Below are positions 1 to 5,228 of a stretch of 5,228 nucleotides of DNA, in pieces. The DNA is from Frankiales bacterium (GTDB lineage: Bacteria > Actinomycetota > Actinomycetes > Mycobacteriales > SCTD01): contig JAOPVD010000349.1 of assembly GCA_025966295.1 (NCBI GenBank), positions 1 through 5,228 on the forward strand, given 5' to 3'. The position numbers and the translations under genes were made by a program. The notes beneath the pieces were generated by a model. The model had not been told where the DNA came from. It did not search any database and was given only the letters and a program-made list of their open reading frames with translations. Each line of letters opens with the position of its first letter. The first letter of the stretch is position 1.

Positions 1-854
1 GCGGCGGAGCTGTGCTGGAAGGACATGTCGAAGTACGGCGCGACGCCGGGCGTGCTGGTGAGCGTCTGGACGAGGGTGGGGCGCATCTCGGCGGGCTGCA
101 GGTAGGACAGCCGGACCCGCGGCACGATGGTCGCGAGCTCCGGCAGCAGCGTCTCCAGCAGCTTCAGGTCACCGAGGTCCTTGCCGTAGGAGGTGGAGTT
201 CTCGCTGACGAGGACCAGCTCGTGCACGCCGTGGTCGGCCAGCCAGCGCGCCTCGGCGATGACGTCGGACGGCCGCCGGCTCACGAACGCGCCGCGGAAG
301 CTCGGGATCGCGCAGAACGAGCACCGCCGGTCGCAGCCGGACGCCAGCTTCAGCGGCGCCACCGGGGCGTCGTCCAGGCGCTTGCGGAGCACGGTCGGCC
401 CACCGGCGTGCCCGGGGATGCCGACCTCGAGGTCGGCGGCCGGCTGCTGCCGCTCCACCGGCGAGATGGGGAGCAGCTTGCGGCGGTCACCGGGCGTGTG
501 GCTCTCGACGTGCGCCCCGTCCAGGACGGCCTGCAGGTGCGTCGACAGGTCGGCGTAGGAGTCGAAGCCCAGCACGGCGTCGGCCTCGGGGAGCTGGGCG
601 GCGAGCTCCTTGCCGTAGCGCTCGGCGAGGCAGCCGACCGCGACCACCTTGGCGCCGGTGTCGGAGGCCGCGAGCAGCGTGTCGATGCTGTCCTTCTTGG
701 CCGACTCCACGAACCCGCAGGTGTTGACGACCACCACGTCGGCGTCGTCGTCGGTCAGCGTCCAGCCGGCGGCGTCGAGTCGCCCGGCCAGCTCCTCCGA
801 GTCGACCTCGTTGCGGGCACAGCCCAGGGTGACCAGGGACAGACGGCGAGACAC
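1..854 (-). CDS. rimO: Ribosomal protein S12 methylthiotransferase RimO (3'-truncated by the window edge)
   Basis: Radical-SAM enzyme that, in the characterised family, adds a methylthio group to a conserved aspartate of ribosomal protein S12, using S-adenosylmethionine and two 4Fe-4S clusters in the cytoplasm. The first 284 residues are visible. The N-terminal MTTase (UPF0004) domain supplies three cluster cysteines: C12 in LGCARNEVDS, C46 in NTCGFVESA and C75 in VGCLAERY. The radical-SAM cluster motif CxxxCxxC is C174-C178-C181 in CDRRCSFCAIPSFRG, which is RimO-like rather than MiaB-like. The segment ending YFDMSFQHSS at the edge also fits RimO. The rest of the radical-SAM barrel and the C-terminal TRAM domain lie outside the window. 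The start is GTG at 854-852; an in-frame TAG at 866-864 leaves almost no room for another start. No Shine-Dalgarno sequence precedes it, only a run of C. It lies 23 bases after the rodZ-like gene. The identification is firm. Confidence 0.96.
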   Translation of the reverse strand, partial: MSRRLSLVTLGCARNEVDSEELAGRLDAAGWTLTDDDADVVVVNTCGFVESAKKDSIDTLLAASDTGAKVVAVGCLAERYGKELAAQLPEADAVLGFDSYADLSTHLQAVLDGAHVESHTPGDRRKLLPISPVERQQPAADLEVGIPGHAGGPTVLRKRLDDAPVAPLKLASGCDRRCSFCAIPSFRGAFVSRRPSDVIAEARWLADHGVHELVLVSENSTSYGKDLGDLKLLETLLPELATIVPRVRLSYLQPAEMRPTLVQTLTSTPGVAPYFDMSFQHSSA

Positions 855-860
855 GGGGGA

Positions 861-866
861 AGTCTA
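861..866 (-). promoter_or_regulatory. Candidate -10 element (TAGACT) for a leaderless rimO transcript
   Basis: On the minus strand TAGACT, which fits the actinobacterial -10 pattern TANNNT, ends six bases (TCCCCC) before the rimO GTG. That places the expected transcription start at or next to the G of the start codon. Leaderless mRNAs with a TANNNT about seven bases upstream are well known in actinobacteria. The lack of any purine-rich ribosome binding site before this GTG agrees with this. No convincing -35 is visible; TGACGT at 891-886 is too far away, with 19 bases between. The call is inferred from pattern and spacing only. Confidence 0.5.
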
Positions 867-871
867 GGTGC

Positions 872-890
872 GACGCCCTACAGGGACGTC
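872..890 (-). other. Hairpin spanning the rodZ-like stop codon, just upstream of rimO
   Basis: On the minus strand GACGTCCC (890-883), loop TGTA (882-879) and GGGCGTC (878-872) form a seven-base-pair stem with one bulged T. The rodZ-like stop codon TAG (880-878) sits at the loop-stem junction. No U tract follows, so it is not a canonical intrinsic terminator. It could slow or partly terminate transcription from the rodZ-like gene, or stabilise the 3' end of that mRNA. In DNA this GC-rich, short structures arise often by chance. Confidence 0.35.
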
Positions 891-1696
891 AGCCCAGCGG
901 CCGTGCACTCGAACCGGCGCACCGCACCGGAGGCGCCGGCCGGGCCGCTGTCGCGGCCACCGCAGTTGAGACTGACCGACAGCGCGTTGCCCACCACGAC
1001 CTTGAGGCGGCTCGCATCGGTGAAGTCCTTGAAGGTGCCGTTCGGCAGCACCCCCTCGAACAGCGTGCGGCTGGCGTTGCTGACGCTCACCCAGGACGGC
1101 GTGCCGATGATGCGCAGCCGCAGCTGGGCGCCCGTGACCGGCGGCTTGGAGGCCGACAGGTCCGGCGGCTGCGCGGCGGGCGCACTGGACCGCGGCGTCG
1201 GGGAGGCCGCCGACGGCGACCCGGTGACGGAGGCCTGGGTGGCCGGGGTCTTGCCCTGCTGGAAGTAGCCAACGGCGGTGATGGCGACCAGGACGGTGGC
1301 CGCCCCGGTGAGCGCGATGCCCCAGCGCGGCCCGCGCCGCTCCGGGGTGAGCGCGGCCGCCGCCGAGGCGAACGCGCTGCCGCCGAAGGACGTCACCGGC
1401 CGGGCCAGCGGCTCCGGGTCGAGCAGGTCCTCGGCCGGTGTGCCCTGCGCCTGGTCGAACAGCGCGAGCAGCGGGGCCGGGTCGATCCGCAGCGTGCTGG
1501 CGATCGACTTGATGTGGCCGCGGGCGTAGACCGAGCCGCCGCTGGAGGCGAAGCGGTCGGCCTCGAGGTCACGCACGAGGGTGGCCCGGATCCGGGTGTC
1601 CGCGCTGACCTGCTCCACGGACAGCCCCGCCGCCTCGCGGGCGGCGCGCAGGGCGGTGCCCAGCGTCAGGGGGTCGTCGGTCTGGCCGGTAGGCAC
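878..1696 (-). CDS. RodZ-like membrane protein: N-terminal HTH, one TM helix, extracytoplasmic DUF4115-type domain
   Basis: A 272-residue bitopic protein with RodZ architecture. Residues about 10-80 form a Cro/XRE-type helix-turn-helix (LGTALRAAREAAGLSVEQVS, then VYARGHIKSIASTL). Residues about 125-145 (WGIALTGAATVLVAITAVGYF) form one transmembrane helix. A Pro/Ala/Ser/Thr-rich linker spans about 147-190. Residues about 191-260 (LRLRIIGTPSWVSV...LFEGVLPNG) resemble the RodZ C-terminal DUF4115 domain. In E. coli, RodZ links MreB filaments to the wall-elongation machinery; the role of the actinobacterial relatives is less settled. Y57 sits where E. coli RodZ has the MreB-contacting aromatic F60, while H61 replaces Y64 (by-eye alignment). 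Two cysteines, C245 and C264, lie outside the membrane. The start is GTG with GAGAGG at 1710-1705, eight bases upstream. It is followed closely by rimO, as in many actinobacteria. The family assignment is good; the cellular role is inferred. Confidence 0.88.
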   Translation of the reverse strand: MPTGQTDDPLTLGTALRAAREAAGLSVEQVSADTRIRATLVRDLEADRFASSGGSVYARGHIKSIASTLRIDPAPLLALFDQAQGTPAEDLLDPEPLARPVTSFGGSAFASAAAALTPERRGPRWGIALTGAATVLVAITAVGYFQQGKTPATQASVTGSPSAASPTPRSSAPAAQPPDLSASKPPVTGAQLRLRIIGTPSWVSVSNASRTLFEGVLPNGTFKDFTDASRLKVVVGNALSVSLNCGGRDSGPAGASGAVRRFECTAAGLTSL

Positions 1697-1704
1697 GGGC
1701 TCGA

Positions 1705-1710
1705 CCTCTC
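1705..1710 (-). promoter_or_regulatory. Shine-Dalgarno for the rodZ-like gene
   Basis: GAGAGG on the minus strand lies eight bases before the GTG at 1696-1694. It is the best ribosome binding site near this gene and decides the start. Another GTG at 1712-1710 is out of frame. Confidence 0.6.
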
Positions 1711-1732
1711 ACGAGGGGAAGGCGGTGGCGGA

Positions 1733-1754
1733 GCAGTCCTCAGTCTAGGACCGC
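1733..1754 (-). repeat. Inverted repeat (8-bp stem, 6-base loop) over the -10 of the rodZ-like promoter
   Basis: On the minus strand the arms are GCGGTCCT (1754-1747) and AGGACTGC (1740-1733). They pair over eight positions, one of them G-U, around the loop AGACTG (1746-1741). The -10 hexamer TAGACT straddles the left arm and loop. An overlapping perfect 10-base palindrome, GACCGCGGTC, occupies 1749-1758 between the -35 and -10. The repeat could be a protein-binding operator. If transcription reads through from the acetyltransferase gene, it could instead act as an RNA hairpin ending that unit, but no U tract follows. Function is unproven. Confidence 0.4.
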
Positions 1755-1771
1755 GGTCGCCCCATCGACAA
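1742..1771 (-). promoter_or_regulatory. Candidate sigma70-type promoter for the rodZ-like gene (and rimO by read-through)
   Basis: On the minus strand TTGTCG (1771-1766) matches four of six bases of the -35 consensus TTGACA. An 18-base spacer separates it from TAGACT (1747-1742), a TANNNT -10. Transcription would start near 1735, giving a leader of about 40 bases with a proper Shine-Dalgarno sequence. It lies in the only sizeable intergenic gap (1697-1791, 95 bases), which is where a new transcription unit is expected. That gap holds no other gene. Confidence 0.55.
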
Positions 1772-1791
1772 AGTGCCCACCCGTTCCGCTT

Positions 1792-2340
1792 TCAGGTCGC
1801 ACCCGGACCTTCCCCCCGGCTGCCGTGCCGGACCAGGCCGGCCGGCCCGGCCCGCAGGTCGAGGTGCATGAGGACCTGGTCGAAGCGGTCGTCGCCCACC
1901 GCGATGGCGTCCGGCCGGCGGCCCGTGACGACGAAGCCCAGCGTGGCGTACAGCCGCTGGGCGCCGTGGTTGTTGCCGCGGCAGTCCAGGGTGAGCAGCT
2001 CGATGCCCTGCGCCCGGGCCTGGCCGATGAGCACCTCCATCACCGCCCGGCCGGCCCCGCGGCCGCGGGCCGCGGGGTGGGTCATCACCTTGCTGATCTT
2101 GCCCAGGCCGCGCAGCACCTCCGGCTGCTCGCGCCGCACCGCCCCGCAGCCGAGCACCTGGTCACCGTCGGTGGCCACGGCCAGCTGCGCGCCGGAGGCC
2201 AGCAGGCGCCCGAGCCAGGCGTCCACCTCCGCGGGCGGCGGCACCGCCAGCCAGCCGACCGCGCCCCCGGTGGCGGCCACCGCCTGCACCAGGGCCACCA
2301 GGCCGTCCCGGTGCTCCTGGTCGTACCAGCTCACGTCCAC
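1792..2340 (-). CDS. GNAT-family N-acetyltransferase
   Basis: A 182-residue predicted cytoplasmic enzyme that would move an acetyl group from acetyl-CoA to an amine; the substrate cannot be told from sequence. Motif A of the GNAT fold is clear: KVMTHPAARGRGAGRAVMEVL (about 84-104) holds the pyrophosphate-binding R/QxxGxG signature as R92-G-R-G95-A-G97. Motif B follows as LDCRGNNHGAQRLYATLGFVVTG (about 118-140), with N124 and the usual Tyr (Y131), a candidate general acid. The last 20 or so residues are a Gly/Arg/Pro-rich tail beyond the fold. The GTG start at 2340 lies seven bases after the hydrolase stop; AGG within that stop region is six bases away, good spacing. A second in-frame GTG at 2334 would shorten the protein by two residues but is spaced worse. 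The tight spacing implies cotranscription and probably translational coupling with the hydrolase. There is no sign of a toxin partner. Confidence 0.9.
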   Translation of the reverse strand: MDVSWYDQEHRDGLVALVQAVAATGGAVGWLAVPPPAEVDAWLGRLLASGAQLAVATDGDQVLGCGAVRREQPEVLRGLGKISKVMTHPAARGRGAGRAVMEVLIGQARAQGIELLTLDCRGNNHGAQRLYATLGFVVTGRRPDAIAVGDDRFDQVLMHLDLRAGPAGLVRHGSRGEGPGAT

Positions 2341-2349
2341 GCCAGACCT
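2340..2349 (-). repeat. 10-base repeat AGGTCTGGCG, copy at the hydrolase/acetyltransferase junction
   Basis: On the minus strand AGGTCTGGCG begins inside the hydrolase stop codon TAG and runs into the first base of the acetyltransferase GTG. Its AGG probably serves as the ribosome binding site. An identical 10-mer occurs at 3073-3082 in the preceding gene junction. Confidence 0.55.
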
Positions 2350-3070
2350 AGGAGTGCGCGGTGACGAACGCGGTGATGTGGTCCCAGGCGAGCCGGCAGG
2401 CGGCGGCGTGCTCGGGGGCCGTGCGGTCGAAGAACGAGTGCGGCGCGTCGGCGAAGACCACGAAGTCGACCAGCACCTGGGCCTGGTCGGCGATCTGCTT
2501 CGGGTCCGCGACCGGGATGTTGGCGTCGGCGCCGGCGACCAGCATGAGCAGCGGGGCCGTCATGGCGTCCACGACCGGCAGCGCGGCGGCGGCCCGACCG
2601 TAGAACCCGATGCTGCCCGCCAGCCCCGGGGTGTCGGCGGACTGCCGCCACGAGTAGCCGCCGCCGAAGCAGAAGCCCAGCGTGAAGACCTGCTCGACCC
2701 CGAGCGAGCGCAGGTGCGCCACGCCCGCCTGGGTGTCGGCCGCCACCCCCTCGGGGGTGGTCTGCTGCACGTGCGGCATGAACGCGAAGGCGTCGCTGCG
2801 GTCCTCCGTCGGCGCCGTACGCCCGAAGTAGTCGATCGCGACGGCGTCCCAGCCGAGCTCGGCGAGCCGGACGGTGAGGTCGCGGTAGTAGCCGTGCAGG
2901 CCACGCACGTCCGGGAGCACGACGACACCGACCGTGGCCGGTGACGCCGCCCGGCACTCGTGGGCCAGCACCGCGGTGCCGTCGGCGGCGGTCAGCGTCA
3001 GGGCTCGCTGGTCACCGGCCTGGCCGGCGCCAGGGGCAGCCGGGGCCAGGGAGCCGTCGGCGAAGCACAT
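2348..3070 (-). CDS. Dienelactone hydrolase family protein (alpha/beta hydrolase with Cys nucleophile)
   Basis: A 240-residue soluble alpha/beta hydrolase. The nucleophile is C134 in the elbow GFCFGG, the acid D182 (GADANIP) and the histidine H211 (APHSFFD). The Cys-to-Asp interval of 48 matches classical dienelactone hydrolase (C123, D171), and Asp-to-His is 29 against 31. Classical enzymes open the lactone ring of dienelactones in chlorocatechol breakdown. No catechol-pathway gene is nearby, so the substrate here is unknown. The stretch VVLPDVRGLHGYYRDL (50-65) and DYFGRTA (80-86) typify an actinobacterial subfamily; D54 sits about where the classical enzyme has Glu36. There is no signal peptide. 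The ATG start is preferred because the N-terminus MCFADGS resembles that of relatives and AAGG lies nine bases upstream, overlapping the ftsK stop. The open frame continues far upstream inside ftsK, but that part is a shadow. It probably shares the ftsK transcript. Confidence 0.93.
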   Translation of the reverse strand: MCFADGSLAPAAPGAGQAGDQRALTLTAADGTAVLAHECRAASPATVGVVVLPDVRGLHGYYRDLTVRLAELGWDAVAIDYFGRTAPTEDRSDAFAFMPHVQQTTPEGVAADTQAGVAHLRSLGVEQVFTLGFCFGGGYSWRQSADTPGLAGSIGFYGRAAAALPVVDAMTAPLLMLVAGADANIPVADPKQIADQAQVLVDFVVFADAPHSFFDRTAPEHAAACRLAWDHITAFVTAHS

Positions 3071-3072
3071 GC

Positions 3073-3082
3073 CGCCAGACCT
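3073..3082 (-). repeat. 10-base repeat AGGTCTGGCG, copy at the ftsK/hydrolase junction
   Basis: On the minus strand AGGTCTGGCG starts with the last base of the ftsK stop codon TAA. Together with the preceding A it supplies AAGG (3083-3080), the likely ribosome binding site nine bases before the hydrolase ATG. It is identical to the copy at 2340-2349. Confidence 0.55.
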
Positions 3083-5228
3083 TAGCCGCGGAGCAGGACC
3101 AGGGTTGCCTCGAGCTCGTCGGGGCTGAGCAGCACGTCGCGGGCCTTGCTGCCCTCGGACGGCCCGACGATCCCGCGGCTCTCCATGAGGTCCATCAGCC
3201 GGCCGGCCTTGGCGAAGCCGACCCGCAGCTTGCGCTGCAGCATCGAGGTCGAGCCGAACTGGGTCGAGACCACCAGCTCGACTGCCTGGCACAGCACGTC
3301 GAGGTCGTCGCCGATCTCCTCGTCGACCTTGCGCTCGGCGGCTGGCGCGACCGTGACGTCCTCCCGGAACGCCGGCTGGCGCTGCTCCTTGCAGTGCTTG
3401 ACGACGGCCGCGACCTCGGCGTCCGAGACGTACGCGCCCTGCACGCGCAGCGGCTTGCTGGCGCCCATCGGCAGGAACAGCGAGTCGCCCTTGCCGATGA
3501 GCTTCTCGGCGCCGGGCTGGTCGAGGATGACCTTGCTGTCGGTGCCGGAGCTGGTCGCGAACGCCAGCCGGGACGGGACGTTGGCCTTGATCAGGCCGGT
3601 GACGACGTCGACCGACGGCCGCTGGGTGGCGAGCACCAGGTGGATGCCGGCGGCCCGGGCCAGCTGCGTGACGCGCACGATGGCGTCCTCGACGTCGCGC
3701 GGCGCGACCATCATGAGGTCGGCGAGCTCGTCGATGATGACCATCAGGTACGGGTACGGCTTGTAGACCCGCTCGCTGCCGGGCGGGGCGGTGAGCTTGC
3801 CGTCGCGCACCGCCTGGTTGAAGTCGTCGACGTGCCGGAACCCGGACGCGGCCAGGTCGTCGTACCGCATGTCCATCTCGCGGACGACCCACTGGAGGGC
3901 CTCGGCGGCCTTCTTCGGGTTGGTGATGATCGGCGTGATCAGGTGCGGCACGCCCTCGAAGGCGGTGAGCTCCACCCGCTTGGGGTCGACCAGGATGAGG
4001 CGCACCTCGTCCGGCGTCGCGCGGGTGAGGATGCTGACCAGCAGCGCGTTGATGCAGGTCGACTTGCCGGCGCCGGTGGCGCCGGCCACCAGGATGTGCG
4101 GGGTCTTCGCGATGTTGGCGCAGACGAAGCCGCCCTCGATGTCCTTGCCCAGCGCGACCAGCATCGGGTGGTGGTCGTTGGTGGCCGCCGCGCTGCGCAG
4201 CACGTCGCCGAGGCTGACGTTCTCGCGGTCGGTGTTGGGGATCTCGATGCCGATCGCGGACCGGCCGGGGATGACGTCGATGATGCGGACGTCGGGGCTC
4301 TTCACGGCGTAGGCGATGTTGCGGGCCAGCGTCTTGATGCGCTCGACCTTGACCGCCGGGCCGAGCTCGATCTCGTACCGGGTGACCGTCGGGCCGCGGC
4401 TGAAGCCGGTGACGCGGGCGTCGACCTGGAAGTCCTCCAGCACCTGGGTGAGGGCGGCGATGACCTCGTCGTTGACGGCGCTGCGCTTCTTGGGCGGCGT
4501 GCCGGTGCCGAGCAGGTCGGCCGGCGGCAGCAGGTAGTCGCCCTTGAGCTGCAGCTGCTCGGCCTGCCTGGGGGCCGGGGTGTGCTGCGGCGGCTCCGGC
4601 TCCACCGGGGGGCGTACGTCGTCCGCGACCACCACCGGGGTGATGTCCCGGGGCTCGTCCTGCTGGACCATCACGGCCCGGCGGCTGCGCGGCCGGTTGC
4701 GGTTGAGCGGCGCCAGCGGCTCCGGCTCGGGCTCCGGCTCGGCCGGCGGCGGCTTGAGCAGCAGCCGGTCCTTGAGCTGCAGCAGCCGCTGCGGGACCTG
4801 GTGCACCGGCGTGGCCGTCACCACCAGCAGCCCGAACGCGGCCAGCAGCAGCAGCACGGGGACGGCGATGTAGGGCGTCAGGGCGCTCTGCAGCGGGTCA
4901 CCGAGCAGGAACCCGACCAGCCCGCCCTTGGCGTCGCGGGGCAGCTCACCGCGGACCACGTGCAGCACGCCGAGGGCGCCCAGGGACAGCGAGGTCCAGC
5001 CGACCAGCAGCCGGCCCCGGCCGCCGGGGCTGACGGGGTGGCGCAGGACCCGGACGCCGCCGACGGTCAGCACGACGGGCAGCAGCATGGCGCCGCGCCC
5101 GAAGCCGCCCTCCACCAGGTCCGCGAGGGCGTTGCCGGCGCTGCCCGCGTGCCACCAGGCACCGGCGGCCGCGAGCAGCGCGCCGATCAGCAGGACCAGG
5201 CCCAGGCCGTCGCGGCGGTGCGCCGGGT
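3082..5228 (-). CDS. ftsK: DNA translocase FtsK (5'-truncated by the window edge)
   Basis: Septum-anchored, ATP-driven DNA pump that clears and aligns chromosome ends during division; in characterised systems it also activates XerCD recombination at dif. The visible part is 714 residues, numbered here from the first full codon at 5226. Four hydrophobic segments lie at about 7-25, 45-61, 71-91 and 117-137. A charged, Pro-rich linker follows (about 140-230, including a short Glu-Pro repeat), short for a family whose linkers vary widely. The motor carries Walker A GATGAGKST (382-390, bases 4083-4057), Walker B LMVIIDELADL (D499-E500) and LATQRPSVDVVTG. The C-terminal gamma winged-helix domain (about 640-707, STQFGSTSMLQRKLRVGFAKAGRLMDLME) is the DNA-sequence-reading part. 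An internal GTG at 5115 could be mistaken for the start, but the open frame continues upstream through TM1 (RRDGLGLVLLIGALLAA), so the true start lies beyond 5228. The stop is TAA, and the hydrolase begins 11 bases later. Confidence 0.97.
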   Translation of the reverse strand, partial: PAHRRDGLGLVLLIGALLAAAGAWWHAGSAGNALADLVEGGFGRGAMLLPVVLTVGGVRVLRHPVSPGGRGRLLVGWTSLSLGALGVLHVVRGELPRDAKGGLVGFLLGDPLQSALTPYIAVPVLLLLAAFGLLVVTATPVHQVPQRLLQLKDRLLLKPPPAEPEPEPEPLAPLNRNRPRSRRAVMVQQDEPRDITPVVVADDVRPPVEPEPPQHTPAPRQAEQLQLKGDYLLPPADLLGTGTPPKKRSAVNDEVIAALTQVLEDFQVDARVTGFSRGPTVTRYEIELGPAVKVERIKTLARNIAYAVKSPDVRIIDVIPGRSAIGIEIPNTDRENVSLGDVLRSAAATNDHHPMLVALGKDIEGGFVCANIAKTPHILVAGATGAGKSTCINALLVSILTRATPDEVRLILVDPKRVELTAFEGVPHLITPIITNPKKAAEALQWVVREMDMRYDDLAASGFRHVDDFNQAVRDGKLTAPPGSERVYKPYPYLMVIIDELADLMMVAPRDVEDAIVRVTQLARAAGIHLVLATQRPSVDVVTGLIKANVPSRLAFATSSGTDSKVILDQPGAEKLIGKGDSLFLPMGASKPLRVQGAYVSDAEVAAVVKHCKEQRQPAFREDVTVAPAAERKVDEEIGDDLDVLCQAVELVVSTQFGSTSMLQRKLRVGFAKAGRLMDLMESRGIVGPSEGSKARDVLLSPDELEATLVLLRG

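Noticed and set aside
12..1268. Long plus-strand open frame of 418 codons antisense to rimO and the rodZ-like gene
   Set aside because: It runs through two convincing opposite-strand genes and their junction. Its protein is Arg/Gly/Ala/Val-rich with no recognisable motif. Long antisense frames are expected in DNA this GC-rich.
1514..2944. Long plus-strand open frame of 476 codons antisense to the rodZ-like, GNAT and hydrolase genes
   Set aside because: It crosses two gene boundaries and the promoter gap. Its composition is low in complexity and shows no domain, while the opposite frames carry clear family motifs.
3071..3892. Upstream extension of the hydrolase frame (about 274 extra residues)
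   Set aside because: It overlaps the ftsK motor and gamma domains in another frame and is Arg/Gly/Ala-rich with no motif. The ATG at 3070 has good ribosome-binding spacing and a family-like N-terminus.
4719..4743. Short tandem repeat in ftsK (Glu-Pro codons)
   Set aside because: It is an in-frame low-complexity part of the FtsK linker, normal for the family, and not an independent repeat element.
3146..4873. Three to four plus-strand open frames antisense to ftsK
   Set aside because: They are Ser/Arg/Thr-rich shadows of a strongly conserved gene, with no start signals or motifs of their own.
1..5228. Mobile elements, CRISPR arrays, tRNA or rRNA genes, prophage or toxin-antitoxin modules
   Set aside because: I found no spaced direct repeats, transposase motifs, terminal inverted repeats or tRNA-like structures by eye. 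Genes fill nearly the whole window and are housekeeping or ordinary enzymes.

Overview
The window is a compact, very GC-rich bacterial chromosome segment of roughly 70% GC by eye. G or C dominates the third codon position, and three of the four visible start codons are GTG. The gene types and the order ftsK, rodZ-like, rimO point to an actinobacterium (Actinomycetota). I cannot name a genus from sequence alone. All five genes lie on the minus strand, so transcription runs from base 5228 towards base 1. Both outer genes run off the window: ftsK lacks its 5' end and rimO lacks its 3' end.

In transcription order the layout is as follows. ftsK (5228-3082) encodes the septal DNA translocase: membrane segments, a short Pro/Glu-rich linker, a RecA-like motor and a gamma winged-helix domain. 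After 11 bases comes a dienelactone-hydrolase-family alpha/beta hydrolase (3070-2348). After 7 bases comes a GNAT N-acetyltransferase (2340-1792). A 95-base gap then carries a good candidate promoter (TTGTCG-N18-TAGACT) with overlapping inverted repeats. Next is a RodZ-like membrane protein with an N-terminal helix-turn-helix (1696-878). After 23 bases comes rimO, the ribosomal protein S12 methylthiotransferase (854-1). The rimO start looks leaderless: TAGACT lies six bases before its GTG, and there is no Shine-Dalgarno sequence.

The spacing suggests two or three transcription units: ftsK-dlh-GNAT, then rodZ-like, with rimO cotranscribed and/or served by its own promoter. ftsK and rodZ-like belong to chromosome segregation and envelope or shape functions, and rimO to ribosome modification. 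The hydrolase and acetyltransferase have no evident link to these and look like passengers in a conserved housekeeping neighbourhood. I see no tRNA, rRNA, CRISPR array, insertion sequence, phage gene or novel multi-gene system. The points worth a second look are regulatory: the shared CCTAGACT element, hairpins at two boundaries, and a 10-base repeat at two gene junctions.
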